Positions 15,274 to 21,945 of a DNA stretch of 45,210 nt are shown here, one piece after another (within the stretch, counting starts at the first letter, position 1; each line of letters opens with the position of its first letter). The notes below the pieces were generated by a model. It saw only the letters and a program-made list of their open reading frames with translations, made no database searches and had not been told where the DNA came from. The stretch comes from an uncultured Eubacteriales bacterium (GTDB lineage: Bacteria; Bacillota_A; Clostridia; Oscillospirales; Oscillospiraceae). Location of the stretch: positions 1-45,210 of the forward strand of contig ONPY01000007.1 of assembly GCA_900319835.1 (NCBI GenBank), read 5' to 3'. The translations under genes were made by a program, and so were the position numbers.

Positions 15274-15291
15274 ACGGACACAAATGTCCGT
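15274..15291 (+). promoter_or_regulatory. Operator-like palindrome upstream of htrA
   Basis: ACGGACA-CAAA-TGTCCGT, a perfect 7-bp inverted repeat directly abutting a TATGAT hexamer (15292-15297) that could be the -10 of the protease gene. No good -35 is seen at 16-18 bases, which fits an activated or regulated promoter. The protein that binds here is unknown. Confidence 0.4.
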
Positions 15292-15363
15292 TATGATGAC
15301 GCCGTAAACAAAAAACGAGAGCCCGCCGCGGATGCGGCACGACCCCCAGAAGAAGGTAATGAC

Positions 15364-16788
15364 ATGTTGTTCGACGATGAAAACCTCCGCTCGGTAAGCG
15401 AAAACCCGAACCCCCAAGGCGAACAAACCGACAGGGTCAACGGCGAATACCATTACAGAAACGGTTACACCCAGCGCATCTACTCCGACGCCCACTATGT
15501 CCGGGCCGATGAGAGCACGACGCCTCCCCGTTACTACACGCCCCCCGAGAAGCCCCAGAAAGAGCCCCGGGAGAGCAAAAAGAAAGGCGTCAGTCTCGGC
15601 GCCATGATCGCCGTGTGTCTTGTCTGCGCACTGCTGGGCGGTCTGGGCGGCGGCGCCGTCGTGGGCTCGATGATGAATTCCCGGGTCAACAGCCTGGAGG
15701 AAAACGTCTCCGCCCTCACAGAGACGGCCAAACAGCCGGTCCTGGCTCAGGCCAGCAGCACACCGGCCTCCGAAACCCGCAGCAGCGGCGACGGCCTCTC
15801 CGCCGCGGACATCTACGACCTGGCCTGTGAGCAGGTGGTCGGCATCAGCTCCGAGTTGACCTACACCAACTTCTTCGGCATGACAAGCTCCGCCGCCGTC
15901 AGCGGCTCCGGCTTCATCATCTCCGAGGACGGCTATATTCTCACCAACTACCACGTCATCAAGGACGCCTACCAGAGCCGTCAGCAGGTGACGGTCATGA
16001 CCCATGACGGCACGGAGTACAACGCCGAGGTCGTGGGCTTTGAAAGCGACAACGACATCGCGGTGCTGAAAATCGACGCCGAGGGGCTCAATCCCGCCGT
16101 CTTTGGCGACAGCGATTCCCTGTTGGTGGGCGACACGGTCTACGCCGTGGGCAATCCCCTGGGCGAACTGGAGTTCTCCATGACCACCGGTCACGTCAGT
16201 GCCAAGGACCGCACCATCACCACCGAGAACAACGCCGATGCCATTTCTATGTTCCAGGTGGACGCGGCGGTCAACTCCGGCAACTCCGGCGGCCCCATCT
16301 ATAACGACCAGGGCCAGGTGGTCGGTGTTGTCACCGCCAAGTACGCCAGCACCGGCGTCGAGGGTATCGGCTTCGCCATCCCCGTAAACGACGCCCGCGC
16401 CATCGCCAGCGACCTGATCACCAAGGGCTACGTCACCGGCAAGGCCTGGCTGGGCGTGTCGATCAACACCAACTACAACGAGATGTACGCCCAGTACTAC
16501 GGCACCCCCATCGGCGCCTTCGTCAAGGACGTGACCCCCGGCACCTGCGCCGCGCGCGCCGGTCTCGAGGCGGGCGACATCATCACCAAGTTTGACGGCG
16601 AGGCGATCACCAGCTACGACGATCTGCGCACCGCCATCAAGCACCACTCCGCCGGGGACACGGTGGAGCTGGAAATCTACCGCGCCGACGAAAGCCGTGT
16701 CGTCTCCGTCACGCTCGACGAGGCGACCCCCGAGCAGAGCACACAGCAGAGCTCGGCGCAGGATGCCCGCCGCCCCATGGCAGGCTGA
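15364..16788 (+). CDS. HtrA/DegP-type membrane-anchored serine protease with PDZ domain
   Basis: A 474-residue quality-control protease. Residues 1-76 are a polar, tyrosine-rich cytoplasmic part, about 77-103 one transmembrane helix, about 104-145 a linker, about 147-355 the trypsin-like domain, and about 380-462 one PDZ domain (AWLGVSI ... GAFVKDVTPGTCAARAGLEAGDIITKFDG). The catalytic triad is H197 (TNYHV), D231 (NDIAVL) and S308 (GNSGGP). HtrA proteases degrade or refold damaged proteins outside the cell membrane. The start is chosen at the ATG with AAGGT upstream; an in-frame extension to 15196 has no ribosome site. It carries its own terminator. Confidence 0.93.
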   Translation: MLFDDENLRSVSENPNPQGEQTDRVNGEYHYRNGYTQRIYSDAHYVRADESTTPPRYYTPPEKPQKEPRESKKKGVSLGAMIAVCLVCALLGGLGGGAVVGSMMNSRVNSLEENVSALTETAKQPVLAQASSTPASETRSSGDGLSAADIYDLACEQVVGISSELTYTNFFGMTSSAAVSGSGFIISEDGYILTNYHVIKDAYQSRQQVTVMTHDGTEYNAEVVGFESDNDIAVLKIDAEGLNPAVFGDSDSLLVGDTVYAVGNPLGELEFSMTTGHVSAKDRTITTENNADAISMFQVDAAVNSGNSGGPIYNDQGQVVGVVTAKYASTGVEGIGFAIPVNDARAIASDLITKGYVTGKAWLGVSINTNYNEMYAQYYGTPIGAFVKDVTPGTCAARAGLEAGDIITKFDGEAITSYDDLRTAIKHHSAGDTVELEIYRADESRVVSVTLDEATPEQSTQQSSAQDARRPMAG

Positions 16789-16842
16789 TGAATTTGATAC
16801 CTATCTACTCCTATAAATCCTCTCTTTTCTCCCAAACGAAGG

Positions 16843-16864
16843 TCCGTGCGGTTCGCCGCACGGA
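16843..16864 (+). terminator. Terminator after htrA
   Basis: TCCGTGCGG-TTCG-CCGCACGGA, a 9-bp stem with a stable UUCG tetraloop, then CTTTGTTTTTG. Confidence 0.8.
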
Positions 16865-16888
16865 TCTTTGTTTTTGTCTCAATTGTGC

Positions 16889-16917
16889 TTGCCTGTTGGG
16901 GAAAAGGGGATTATAAT
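16889..16917 (+). promoter_or_regulatory. Sigma-A-type promoter for the AAA+ ATPase gene
   Basis: TTGCCT (16889-16894), 17-base spacer, TATAAT (16912-16917), 39 bases before the start codon. Confidence 0.65.
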
Positions 16918-16955
16918 AAATTTTACTGAACGCAGACAGAAGGAGATGCCCTGAC

Positions 16956-18386
16956 ATGCCGACTACCTGGACCAGAACGCCCGAGGAGTTCCATAAGATC
17001 TATACCGCCAACACCGATGCCTTTTACCGCCTGGGCGGGGTGGGGCTCGCCAAGGAGCTGGACGAGTTTATGACCAAGTGCGCCCTGAGCCTGTGGAGCA
17101 AGGCCGGCGGCATCACCCAGCGCCATGTGGACATGGCCAACCAGCTCTACTCCCGCAGCCAGCCCAAGCCCAGCTGGATGCTCTGGAGTCTGACCGGCTC
17201 CGTCTGCGAGAGCGAGGTGTTCCTGCCCCCGGTGTTCTACTGGAACCTGGCCGAGAGCGACGCCAGGCGCGGCACCGAGGCCTCCCGCACCTTCATCCGG
17301 ATGCTGACCAACATCCTGCTGTATCTGGCCGCGGTGGATGACGACGTGACCTACGAGGAGGCCGCCTTCATCACCGAGTGTACCGACAAGCTCACCGCCA
17401 TCTGCGACACCACCGGCGTGCGCAAGAGCAAGGAGGGCCTCAACCCCCTGGACTTTGTCACGAGCTCCGAGCCCAGCTTCGTGGAGAAGCACAAGCTGCA
17501 GACCCAGACCGCCGGCGGCGAGAAGACCGCCGAGGGCGCGCAGGACGTGCAGGCCGAAAAGCCCGACTTTGACGAGCTCATGAGCCAGCTCGAGGAGCTG
17601 GTGGGTCTGGAGGACGTCAAGAAGGACATCAAGAACCTGGTCAACCTCATGAAGGTGCGCAAGCTGCGCGAGGCAAACGACCTGCCCGTGCCCCCCATGA
17701 GCCTGCACATGGTCTTCATGGGCAACCCCGGCACCGGCAAGACCACCGTGGCCCGCATCGTCTCCGGCCTGTACGCCGCCATCGGCGTGCTGGAAAAGGG
17801 CCAGTTGGTGGAGGTGGACCGCTCCGGACTCGTGGCGGGCTACGTGGGGCAGACCGCGCTGAAGACCCAGGAGGCCATCCAGAAGGCCATCGGCGGCGTG
17901 CTGTTTATCGACGAGGCCTATTCCCTCTCCTCCGGCGGCGAGAACGACTTCGGCCGCGAGGCCATCGAGACCATCCTCAAGGCCATGGAGGACCACCGCA
18001 AGGAGCTGATCGTCATCGTGGCCGGCTACACCGGGCCCATGGAGAAGTTCCTCTCCTCCAACCCCGGTCTCGAATCCCGCTTCAACAAGTACTTCTTCTT
18101 CCCCGATTACAACGGGGAGCAGCTCATGGCCATCTTCCGCAACCAGTGCAAAAAGAACGGCTACACGCTGACCGAGGAGTCCGAGAAGGCGGCGGCGGAA
18201 CTCTTCACCGATTTGTACGAAAACCGCAGCGACAACTTCGGCAACGGCCGCGACGTGCGCAACTGCTTTGAGGACATGGTGGTGCGCCAGTCCAACCGTG
18301 TGGCGCAGCTGGAGAATCCCACCAAGGAGGATTTGATGGCCGTGCTGCCGGAGGATTTGCAGGACGAGGAAGAGGAAGAAGCATAA
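16956..18386 (+). CDS. CbbX/SpoVK-type AAA+ ATPase with N-terminal TerB-like region
   Basis: A 476-residue protein. The C-terminal half is a classic CbbX/SpoVK AAA+ module: Walker A GNPGTGKTT at 256-264, pore-loop region with GYVGQT, Walker B VLFIDEA at 315-321, sensor 1 in IVIVAGYT, and an arginine finger near R375 (ESRFNKYFFF). The N-terminal part has a stretch at about 112-150 (LLYLAAVDDDVTYEEAAFI) resembling the acidic, metal-binding TerB-like fold, followed by a flexible Q/E/A-rich linker (about 180-205). Such ATPases remodel other proteins; the client is unknown. In sporulating Firmicutes SpoVK acts in spore maturation, which is possible but not shown here. AGAAGGAG precedes the start. 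The product ends in a run of acidic residues. Confidence 0.85.
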   Translation: MPTTWTRTPEEFHKIYTANTDAFYRLGGVGLAKELDEFMTKCALSLWSKAGGITQRHVDMANQLYSRSQPKPSWMLWSLTGSVCESEVFLPPVFYWNLAESDARRGTEASRTFIRMLTNILLYLAAVDDDVTYEEAAFITECTDKLTAICDTTGVRKSKEGLNPLDFVTSSEPSFVEKHKLQTQTAGGEKTAEGAQDVQAEKPDFDELMSQLEELVGLEDVKKDIKNLVNLMKVRKLREANDLPVPPMSLHMVFMGNPGTGKTTVARIVSGLYAAIGVLEKGQLVEVDRSGLVAGYVGQTALKTQEAIQKAIGGVLFIDEAYSLSSGGENDFGREAIETILKAMEDHRKELIVIVAGYTGPMEKFLSSNPGLESRFNKYFFFPDYNGEQLMAIFRNQCKKNGYTLTEESEKAAAELFTDLYENRSDNFGNGRDVRNCFEDMVVRQSNRVAQLENPTKEDLMAVLPEDLQDEEEEEA

Positions 18387-18398
18387 TCGCACATGGGA

Positions 18399-18430
18399 AC
18401 CGGGAGGGGATCGCCCCCTCCCGGTTTTTT
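18399..18430 (+). terminator. Terminator after the AAA+ ATPase gene
   Basis: ACCGGGAGGGG / CCCCTCCCGGT, an 11-bp stem followed by six T. Confidence 0.85.
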
Positions 18431-18890
18431 GCTGTTTTTCGTGTTGGCAAGAGGATAGCTGCGCTTCAACTTTTCTTTGATTGGCCAAAGAAAAGTTGCA
18501 AAAGAAACGCCACTTAGGAGGAGAAGATTCCGTTTTCTTCCCCTCCTAAGAACCTCCCTAATTGAAACGGCCAAGGGGGATCTGCGGATCCCCCGTTGGA
18601 TTCCCCTGGGCGCAGCGGGAACATAGTACCGCAAACCAGGCAGCGGCGCGAGCGTGAGCGAGCTTTCGCAGACGGGAAGCACAACAAGGCATGGTTCTTG
18701 CATCGGAGCTGTATCATCTTCCGACGATCGCGATGCCGAGCCATAGTGCTGTACAGCAGTTGATCGCGTGGGCGCCCTTTTCTCTTTGGAGTCCAAGAAC
18801 CGTTTCTCTTTTCGCGCAAGACCGAAAAGAGAAATGGGTCTTGATTTGTGCAGGTCACGATCTGCGAACACGCAAGTTTTTTCTCAACAG
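18431..18890. repeat. Repeat field, no gene
   Basis: About 460 bases with a series of inverted repeats and no convincing gene. These are AACTTTTCTTTG / CAAAGAAAAGTT (18470-18499), CTTAGGAGG with CCTCCTAAG (about 18513-18551), GGGGGATC / GATCCCCC (about 18575-18595), and the R4 repeat copy (18775-18857) that matches 255-335. Open frames crossing it on both strands have repeat-derived sequence. Confidence 0.7.
18775..18857. repeat. Dispersed repeat R4, copy 2
   Basis: Near-identical to bases 255-335, in the same orientation relative to the window. The shared hairpin TTTCTCTTTTCG / CGAAAAGAGAAA is conserved in both copies. Confidence 0.75.
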
Positions 18891-18894
18891 GGGC

Positions 18895-18923
18895 TTGACA
18901 AGTCTGTATCGCTGTGCTATTGT
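18895..18923 (+). promoter_or_regulatory. Promoter of the GntR-ABC operon
   Basis: TTGACA (18895-18900), 17-base spacer, TATTGT (18918-18923). The -10 lies inside the left arm of the operator palindrome. Confidence 0.75.
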
Positions 18924-18949
18924 ATTAATCGCTTAATACAATAGCACAG
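18912..18949 (+). promoter_or_regulatory. Perfect 16-bp palindromic operator of the YtrA-type regulator
   Basis: CTGTGCTATTGTATTA and its exact reverse complement TAATACAATAGCACAG flank a 6-base spacer. The palindrome covers the -10 hexamer and the transcription start, and its last base touches the ribosome site (GAGGAGG). This is where an autoregulating YtrA-family repressor would bind; in RNA it would also form a hairpin immediately before the Shine-Dalgarno sequence. Confidence 0.75.
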
Positions 18950-18963
18950 AGGAGGTGCCGCGA

Positions 18964-19347
18964 TTGGGCTGGAATTTTCAGACGGATCTGCCCATCTACA
19001 CCCAGCTGGTGGACGCCATCAAGTTTTCCATCGTCTCCGGCGAGCTTCTGCCCGGTGCGCGCATGAGCACCGTGCGGGACCTGGCGCTGGAGGCCGGCGT
19101 CAACCCCAACACCATGCAGCGGGCGCTGCAGCAGCTTGAGCGCGAGGGGCTGGTCTACTCCCAGCGCAGCAGCGGACGCTTTGTCACCGAGGATGTGAGC
19201 GTCATCGACCGGGCGCGCAGCGCCCTGGCCGCCGAGTACGTCCGCCGCTACCGGGATTCCATGGTGAGCCTCGGCTTTTCCGAGGACGAAATGAGAGCGC
19301 TGCTTTCAGGCAGCGGAGAGGAGGAGGACAATGGAGGTTTGTCTTGA
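18964..19347 (+). CDS. GntR-family transcriptional regulator, YtrA type
   Basis: A 127-residue DNA-binding repressor. Residues about 8-75 form the winged helix-turn-helix of GntR proteins (LPIYTQLVDAIKFSIVSGEL, MSTVRDLALEAGVNPNTMQRAL, YSQRSSGRFVT). The short helical tail, with no effector-binding domain, is the mark of the YtrA subfamily, which controls adjacent ABC transporters. The TTG at 18964 is preferred as the start because AGGAGG ends 8 bases upstream; a GTG at 18955 would lie inside that ribosome site. The end overlaps the ABC ATPase gene by 17 bases. Autoregulation via the palindrome at 18912-18949 is likely. Confidence 0.9.
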   Translation: MGWNFQTDLPIYTQLVDAIKFSIVSGELLPGARMSTVRDLALEAGVNPNTMQRALQQLEREGLVYSQRSSGRFVTEDVSVIDRARSALAAEYVRRYRDSMVSLGFSEDEMRALLSGSGEEEDNGGLS

Positions 19348-20029
19348 GACACGGGGACTGACGAAGCGCTTCGGCGCAAACCAGGCGCTGGAGAACGTCA
19401 ATCTCACAGTGGCGCCGGGCCGCGTGGTAGGCCTTCTGGGCCCCAACGGCAGCGGCAAGACCACTCTGATCAAGCTGGCAAACGGGCTTTTGACCCCGAC
19501 AGCCGGCGAGCTTCGCATCTGCGGCGCGCTGCCCGGAAAGGAGACCCACGCGGTGGTGAGCTATCTGCCGGACCGCTGCTGCCTGCCCGAGTGGATGAGC
19601 ACGGAGCAGCTGATGGACTTTTACGAAGACTTTTACGCCGACTTTGACCGCGCCCGGGCCCAGGACATGATGGCCCGCTTGGGGCTGCACCCGGAGTTGA
19701 AGGTCAGCCAGATGTCCAAGGGCACCAAGGAGAAGGTGCAGCTGATTTTGGTGATGAGCCGCAGGGCCAGACTCTACCTGCTGGACGAGCCCATCGGCGG
19801 CGTGGATCCCGCGACGCGGGACTACATCCTCGACACCATCATCCGCAACTACGACGAGAACGCGAGCGTGATCATCTCCACCCACCTGATCTCCGACGTG
19901 GAGAGCGTGCTGGACGACGTGATCTTCCTGCGGGAGGGCCAGGTCACCCTGCAGGCCAGCGTGGACGATATCCGCGAGCAGTACGGCAAGAGCGTGGACG
20001 CGCTCTTCAGGGAGGTGTTCAGATGCTAG
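19331..20029 (+). CDS. ABC transporter ATP-binding protein
   Basis: A 232-residue nucleotide-binding subunit. Walker A is GPNGSGKT (37-44), Walker B LYLLDEP at about 155-161, and the switch histidine is in ISTHL. The signature motif is degenerate (QMSKGTKEK in place of LSGGQ), as is usual for YtrB-like subunits beside YtrA regulators. It pairs with the permease gene that starts 7 bases before its stop. Systems of this type are linked to export or envelope stress responses; the substrate is not predictable. AGGAGGAGG precedes the ATG. Confidence 0.92.
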   Translation: MEVCLETRGLTKRFGANQALENVNLTVAPGRVVGLLGPNGSGKTTLIKLANGLLTPTAGELRICGALPGKETHAVVSYLPDRCCLPEWMSTEQLMDFYEDFYADFDRARAQDMMARLGLHPELKVSQMSKGTKEKVQLILVMSRRARLYLLDEPIGGVDPATRDYILDTIIRNYDENASVIISTHLISDVESVLDDVIFLREGQVTLQASVDDIREQYGKSVDALFREVFRC

Positions 20030-20856
20030 GCAAACTGATGAAGCACGAATTTCGTGCCACGGGGCGCATCATGCTCCCCCTGCTCGGCGCAGAGCTGCTG
20101 CTGAGCGTGCTGGCCGGGCTCTCCATCCGGGGGTTGGACCGCATCGAAAACATGAATTTCCTCGGCGTGACCTATATCACGACCCTGGCCGTCTTCTTCC
20201 TGGGGCTGTTCGCCCTGGCGGTGGTGGCCTTTGTGCTGATGATCCAGCGCTTCTACCGCAACCTGCTGCGGGACGAGGGGTACCTGGCGATGACGCTGCC
20301 CGTGTCCGTGGACGCGCAGATCTGGTCCAAGCTGCTGGTTTCCTTCGTGTGGTTTCTGGCGGTGGGCGTGCTGAGCGTGGTGACCATGGTGATCTTGGTC
20401 GTCCTCGGCGCGCGGATGAATTTCCTGCAGGCGATCTTCAGCGAGGACGTCCGGGAGATGCTGCGCGAGGCGTCTGCCATCGTTGGCGGCGGCAACATCT
20501 TCCTGTTCATCCTGGAGTGGATCGTGCTTGGCTTCCTCGGCGTCTGCGCCACCTGCCTGCGCTGCTACTCCGCCCTTGCCATCGGGCACAGCGCTGCCGA
20601 CCACAAGCTGCTGCTGAGCTTCGTGGCCTACTTTGTCATCGGCATGGCCCTGAGCCTGCTGTCCAATGCCGTCTCCTTCGGCGTGCTGCCGCACCTGGAT
20701 TTGGAGCACTTTCTGATCGGCATCGACAGCTTTGAGCAGTCGATGCGCATCTTCCACGGCGCCATGTGGGTCGGGGCGCTCTTGAGCCTGATCCTCAGCG
20801 CGATCTTCTATTTCGTCACGCGGTATTTCCTCAAGAACAAACTGAACCTGGCGTAA
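20023..20856 (+). CDS. ABC transporter permease subunit
   Basis: A 277-residue integral membrane protein with about six predicted helices (around 17-36, 50-72, 102-128, 155-178, 200-220 and 240-268). The N-terminal MLGKLMKHEFRATGR is the amphipathic stretch seen in ABC-2-type permeases encoded with YtrA-like regulators. It overlaps the ATPase gene by 7 bases, so the two are translated together. A homodimer with two ATPase subunits is the expected assembly. Substrate unknown. A rho-independent terminator follows. Confidence 0.88.
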   Translation: MLGKLMKHEFRATGRIMLPLLGAELLLSVLAGLSIRGLDRIENMNFLGVTYITTLAVFFLGLFALAVVAFVLMIQRFYRNLLRDEGYLAMTLPVSVDAQIWSKLLVSFVWFLAVGVLSVVTMVILVVLGARMNFLQAIFSEDVREMLREASAIVGGGNIFLFILEWIVLGFLGVCATCLRCYSALAIGHSAADHKLLLSFVAYFVIGMALSLLSNAVSFGVLPHLDLEHFLIGIDSFEQSMRIFHGAMWVGALLSLILSAIFYFVTRYFLKNKLNLA

Positions 20857-20866
20857 CACAAAAACA

Positions 20867-20899
20867 CCCCCGGTCCGTTGGATCGGGGGCTACATTTTT
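20867..20899 (+). terminator. Terminator of the GntR-ABC operon
   Basis: CCCCCGGTCC-GTT-GGATCGGGGG stem (10 bp, one G-T pair), followed by CTACATTTTT. Confidence 0.8.
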
Positions 20900-20919
20900 G
20901 ATAAAGCCACAAATCACCC

Positions 20920-21097
20920 GTCATTCCGAGCCAGCGCGCACGCTGGCGTGGGAATCCGTTCTCCGGTAAGATGCGAGAAAACGTATAGCTTTCAAAGCCT
21001 GCGGATTGCCACGCCAGTGATTTCGGTCACTTAAGCGAGCATCCAAATCTTTGATTTGGCTAACGCGAGCTTACACCTCAGGCGGGCTCGCAATGAC
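20920..21097. repeat. Palindromic repeat R1, copy B (about 178 bp)
   Basis: Same arrangement as copy A at 6821-6969: outer GTCATTCCGAGCC / GCTCGCAATGAC, inner GGCGTGGGAATCCG / CGGATTGCCACGCC, then the AAGCGAGC ... CCAAATC-TTT-GATTTGG segment. About 29 bases longer than copy A, the extra lying between the two halves. Confidence 0.8.
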
Positions 21098-21120
21098 AGG
21101 AAACCTTCGCCCGCAATCTG

Positions 21121-21154
21121 ACAGCCCCGATCAAAAAATTGGGGCTGTTCTTTT
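21121..21154 (+). terminator. Hairpin between the ABC operon and rqcP-like gene
   Basis: ACAGCCCC / GGGGCTGT stem with an A-rich loop and a plus-strand tail TTCTTTT. The T run favours plus-strand termination, though it also sits just after the minus-strand S4-domain gene. Confidence 0.6.
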
Positions 21155-21395
21155 ACAGAATCTCCCTGTACATGGCGGGGGCGTCGGCCTTGGAAACGTT
21201 GTCGGAGACCTGGGTGACCTCCACCTTCAAGGTGCGCTGTCCAAAGGCGATCTCGATCACGTCCCCCACCTTGACCTGGTAGCTGGCCTTGGCCTGGCGG
21301 CCGTTGACCAGGATGCGGTCGGCATCGCAGGCGTCGTTTGCCACCGTGCGCCGCTTGATCAGGCGCGAGACCTTCAGATATTTGTCAAGACGCAT
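21153..21395 (-). CDS. rqcP: S4-domain RNA-binding protein, RqcP/YabO type
   Basis: An 80-residue protein made almost entirely of one S4 RNA-binding domain (MRLDKYLKVSRLIKRRTVANDACDADRILVNGRQAK). In Bacillus the equivalent YabO (RqcP) binds stalled 50S subunits and helps RqcH add alanine tails in ribosome rescue. The length, domain and neighbours (hup and a spoVB/yabM-like gene) all fit YabO, but the heat-shock protein Hsp15 group looks similar, so the symbol is given with some caution. AAGGAG lies upstream of the ATG. The yabP and yabQ genes that often follow are absent. Confidence 0.82.
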   Translation of the reverse strand: MRLDKYLKVSRLIKRRTVANDACDADRILVNGRQAKASYQVKVGDVIEIAFGQRTLKVEVTQVSDNVSKADAPAMYREIL

Positions 21396-21430
21396 AGCTG
21401 TTCTCCTTGTTCGTTATACGGACACCCGAG

Positions 21431-21475
21431 AAAAGGACCGCCCTTCCAGACGGAAAGGCGGTCCTTTTTCGCAGA
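21431..21475. terminator. Terminator after hup (works on both strands)
   Basis: AAAGGACCGCC / GGCGGTCCTTT, an 11-bp stem with T-rich 3' flanks on both strands, located 5 bases past the hup stop. Confidence 0.8.
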
Positions 21476-21479
21476 GCTT

Positions 21480-21755
21480 TTACTTCGCGACGGCGTCCTT
21501 CAGAGCCTTGCCGGCCTTGAAAGCAGGGACGCGGCTGGCAGGGATCTCGATCTCTTCCTTGGTTCTGGGATTGCGGCCGACGCGCGCGTTGCGCTCCTTG
21601 GTCTCAAAAGAGCCAAAGCCGACCAGCTGAACCTTGCCGCCCTCAGCGAGCGTGGCGGAAATGACCTCGAAGGCGGCGTTGACGGCCTTCTCGCTGTCCT
21701 TCTTGGAGAGCGCGGTCTTCTCAGCAACAGCTGCGACTAATTCTGCCTTATTCAT
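21480..21755 (-). CDS. hup: HU-family DNA-binding protein
   Basis: A 91-residue histone-like protein that bends and compacts DNA as a dimer. The sequence has the HU landmarks: [13 protein letters not shown] at the start, [22 protein letters not shown] in the DNA-binding arm with the proline of the NPRT tip, and the [19 protein letters not shown] end. AGGAGG before the ATG fixes the start. It lies between spoVB and rqcP-like genes with its own terminator. Confidence 0.97.
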   Translation of the reverse strand: MNKAELVAAVAEKTALSKKDSEKAVNAAFEVISATLAEGGKVQLVGFGSFETKERNARVGRNPRTKEEIEIPASRVPAFKAGKALKDAVAK

Positions 21756-21879
21756 GATGTTTCCTCCTGAATTGTGTTATGGCGAAACTGCCATTTGGTA
21801 CTGAGTTTTCCCGCATTTCCGGGTCTTTACTCATTTATAAACGCGCTGTGTATAACATACGCAGCCCGTAAGCAAATAG

Positions 21880-21908
21880 AATTTACCATACTTCCCTGGA
21901 TAAAGCAA
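21880..21908 (-). promoter_or_regulatory. Sigma-A-type promoter for hup
   Basis: On the minus strand TTGCTT (21908-21903), 17-base spacer, TAAATT (21885-21880). A second TTGCTT (21875-21870) with a TATACA downstream at 15 bases could be an alternative. Confidence 0.45.
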
Positions 21909-21945
21909 GTCCTATTTCCACTTTTTTAAGGAATTGTGCCGGGTT

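Noticed and set aside
20920..21152. A plus-strand frame starting MIWLTRAYTSGG, similar to the one at 6923
   Set aside because: The shared peptide arises because both lie in repeat R1; it is not evidence of a protein family.
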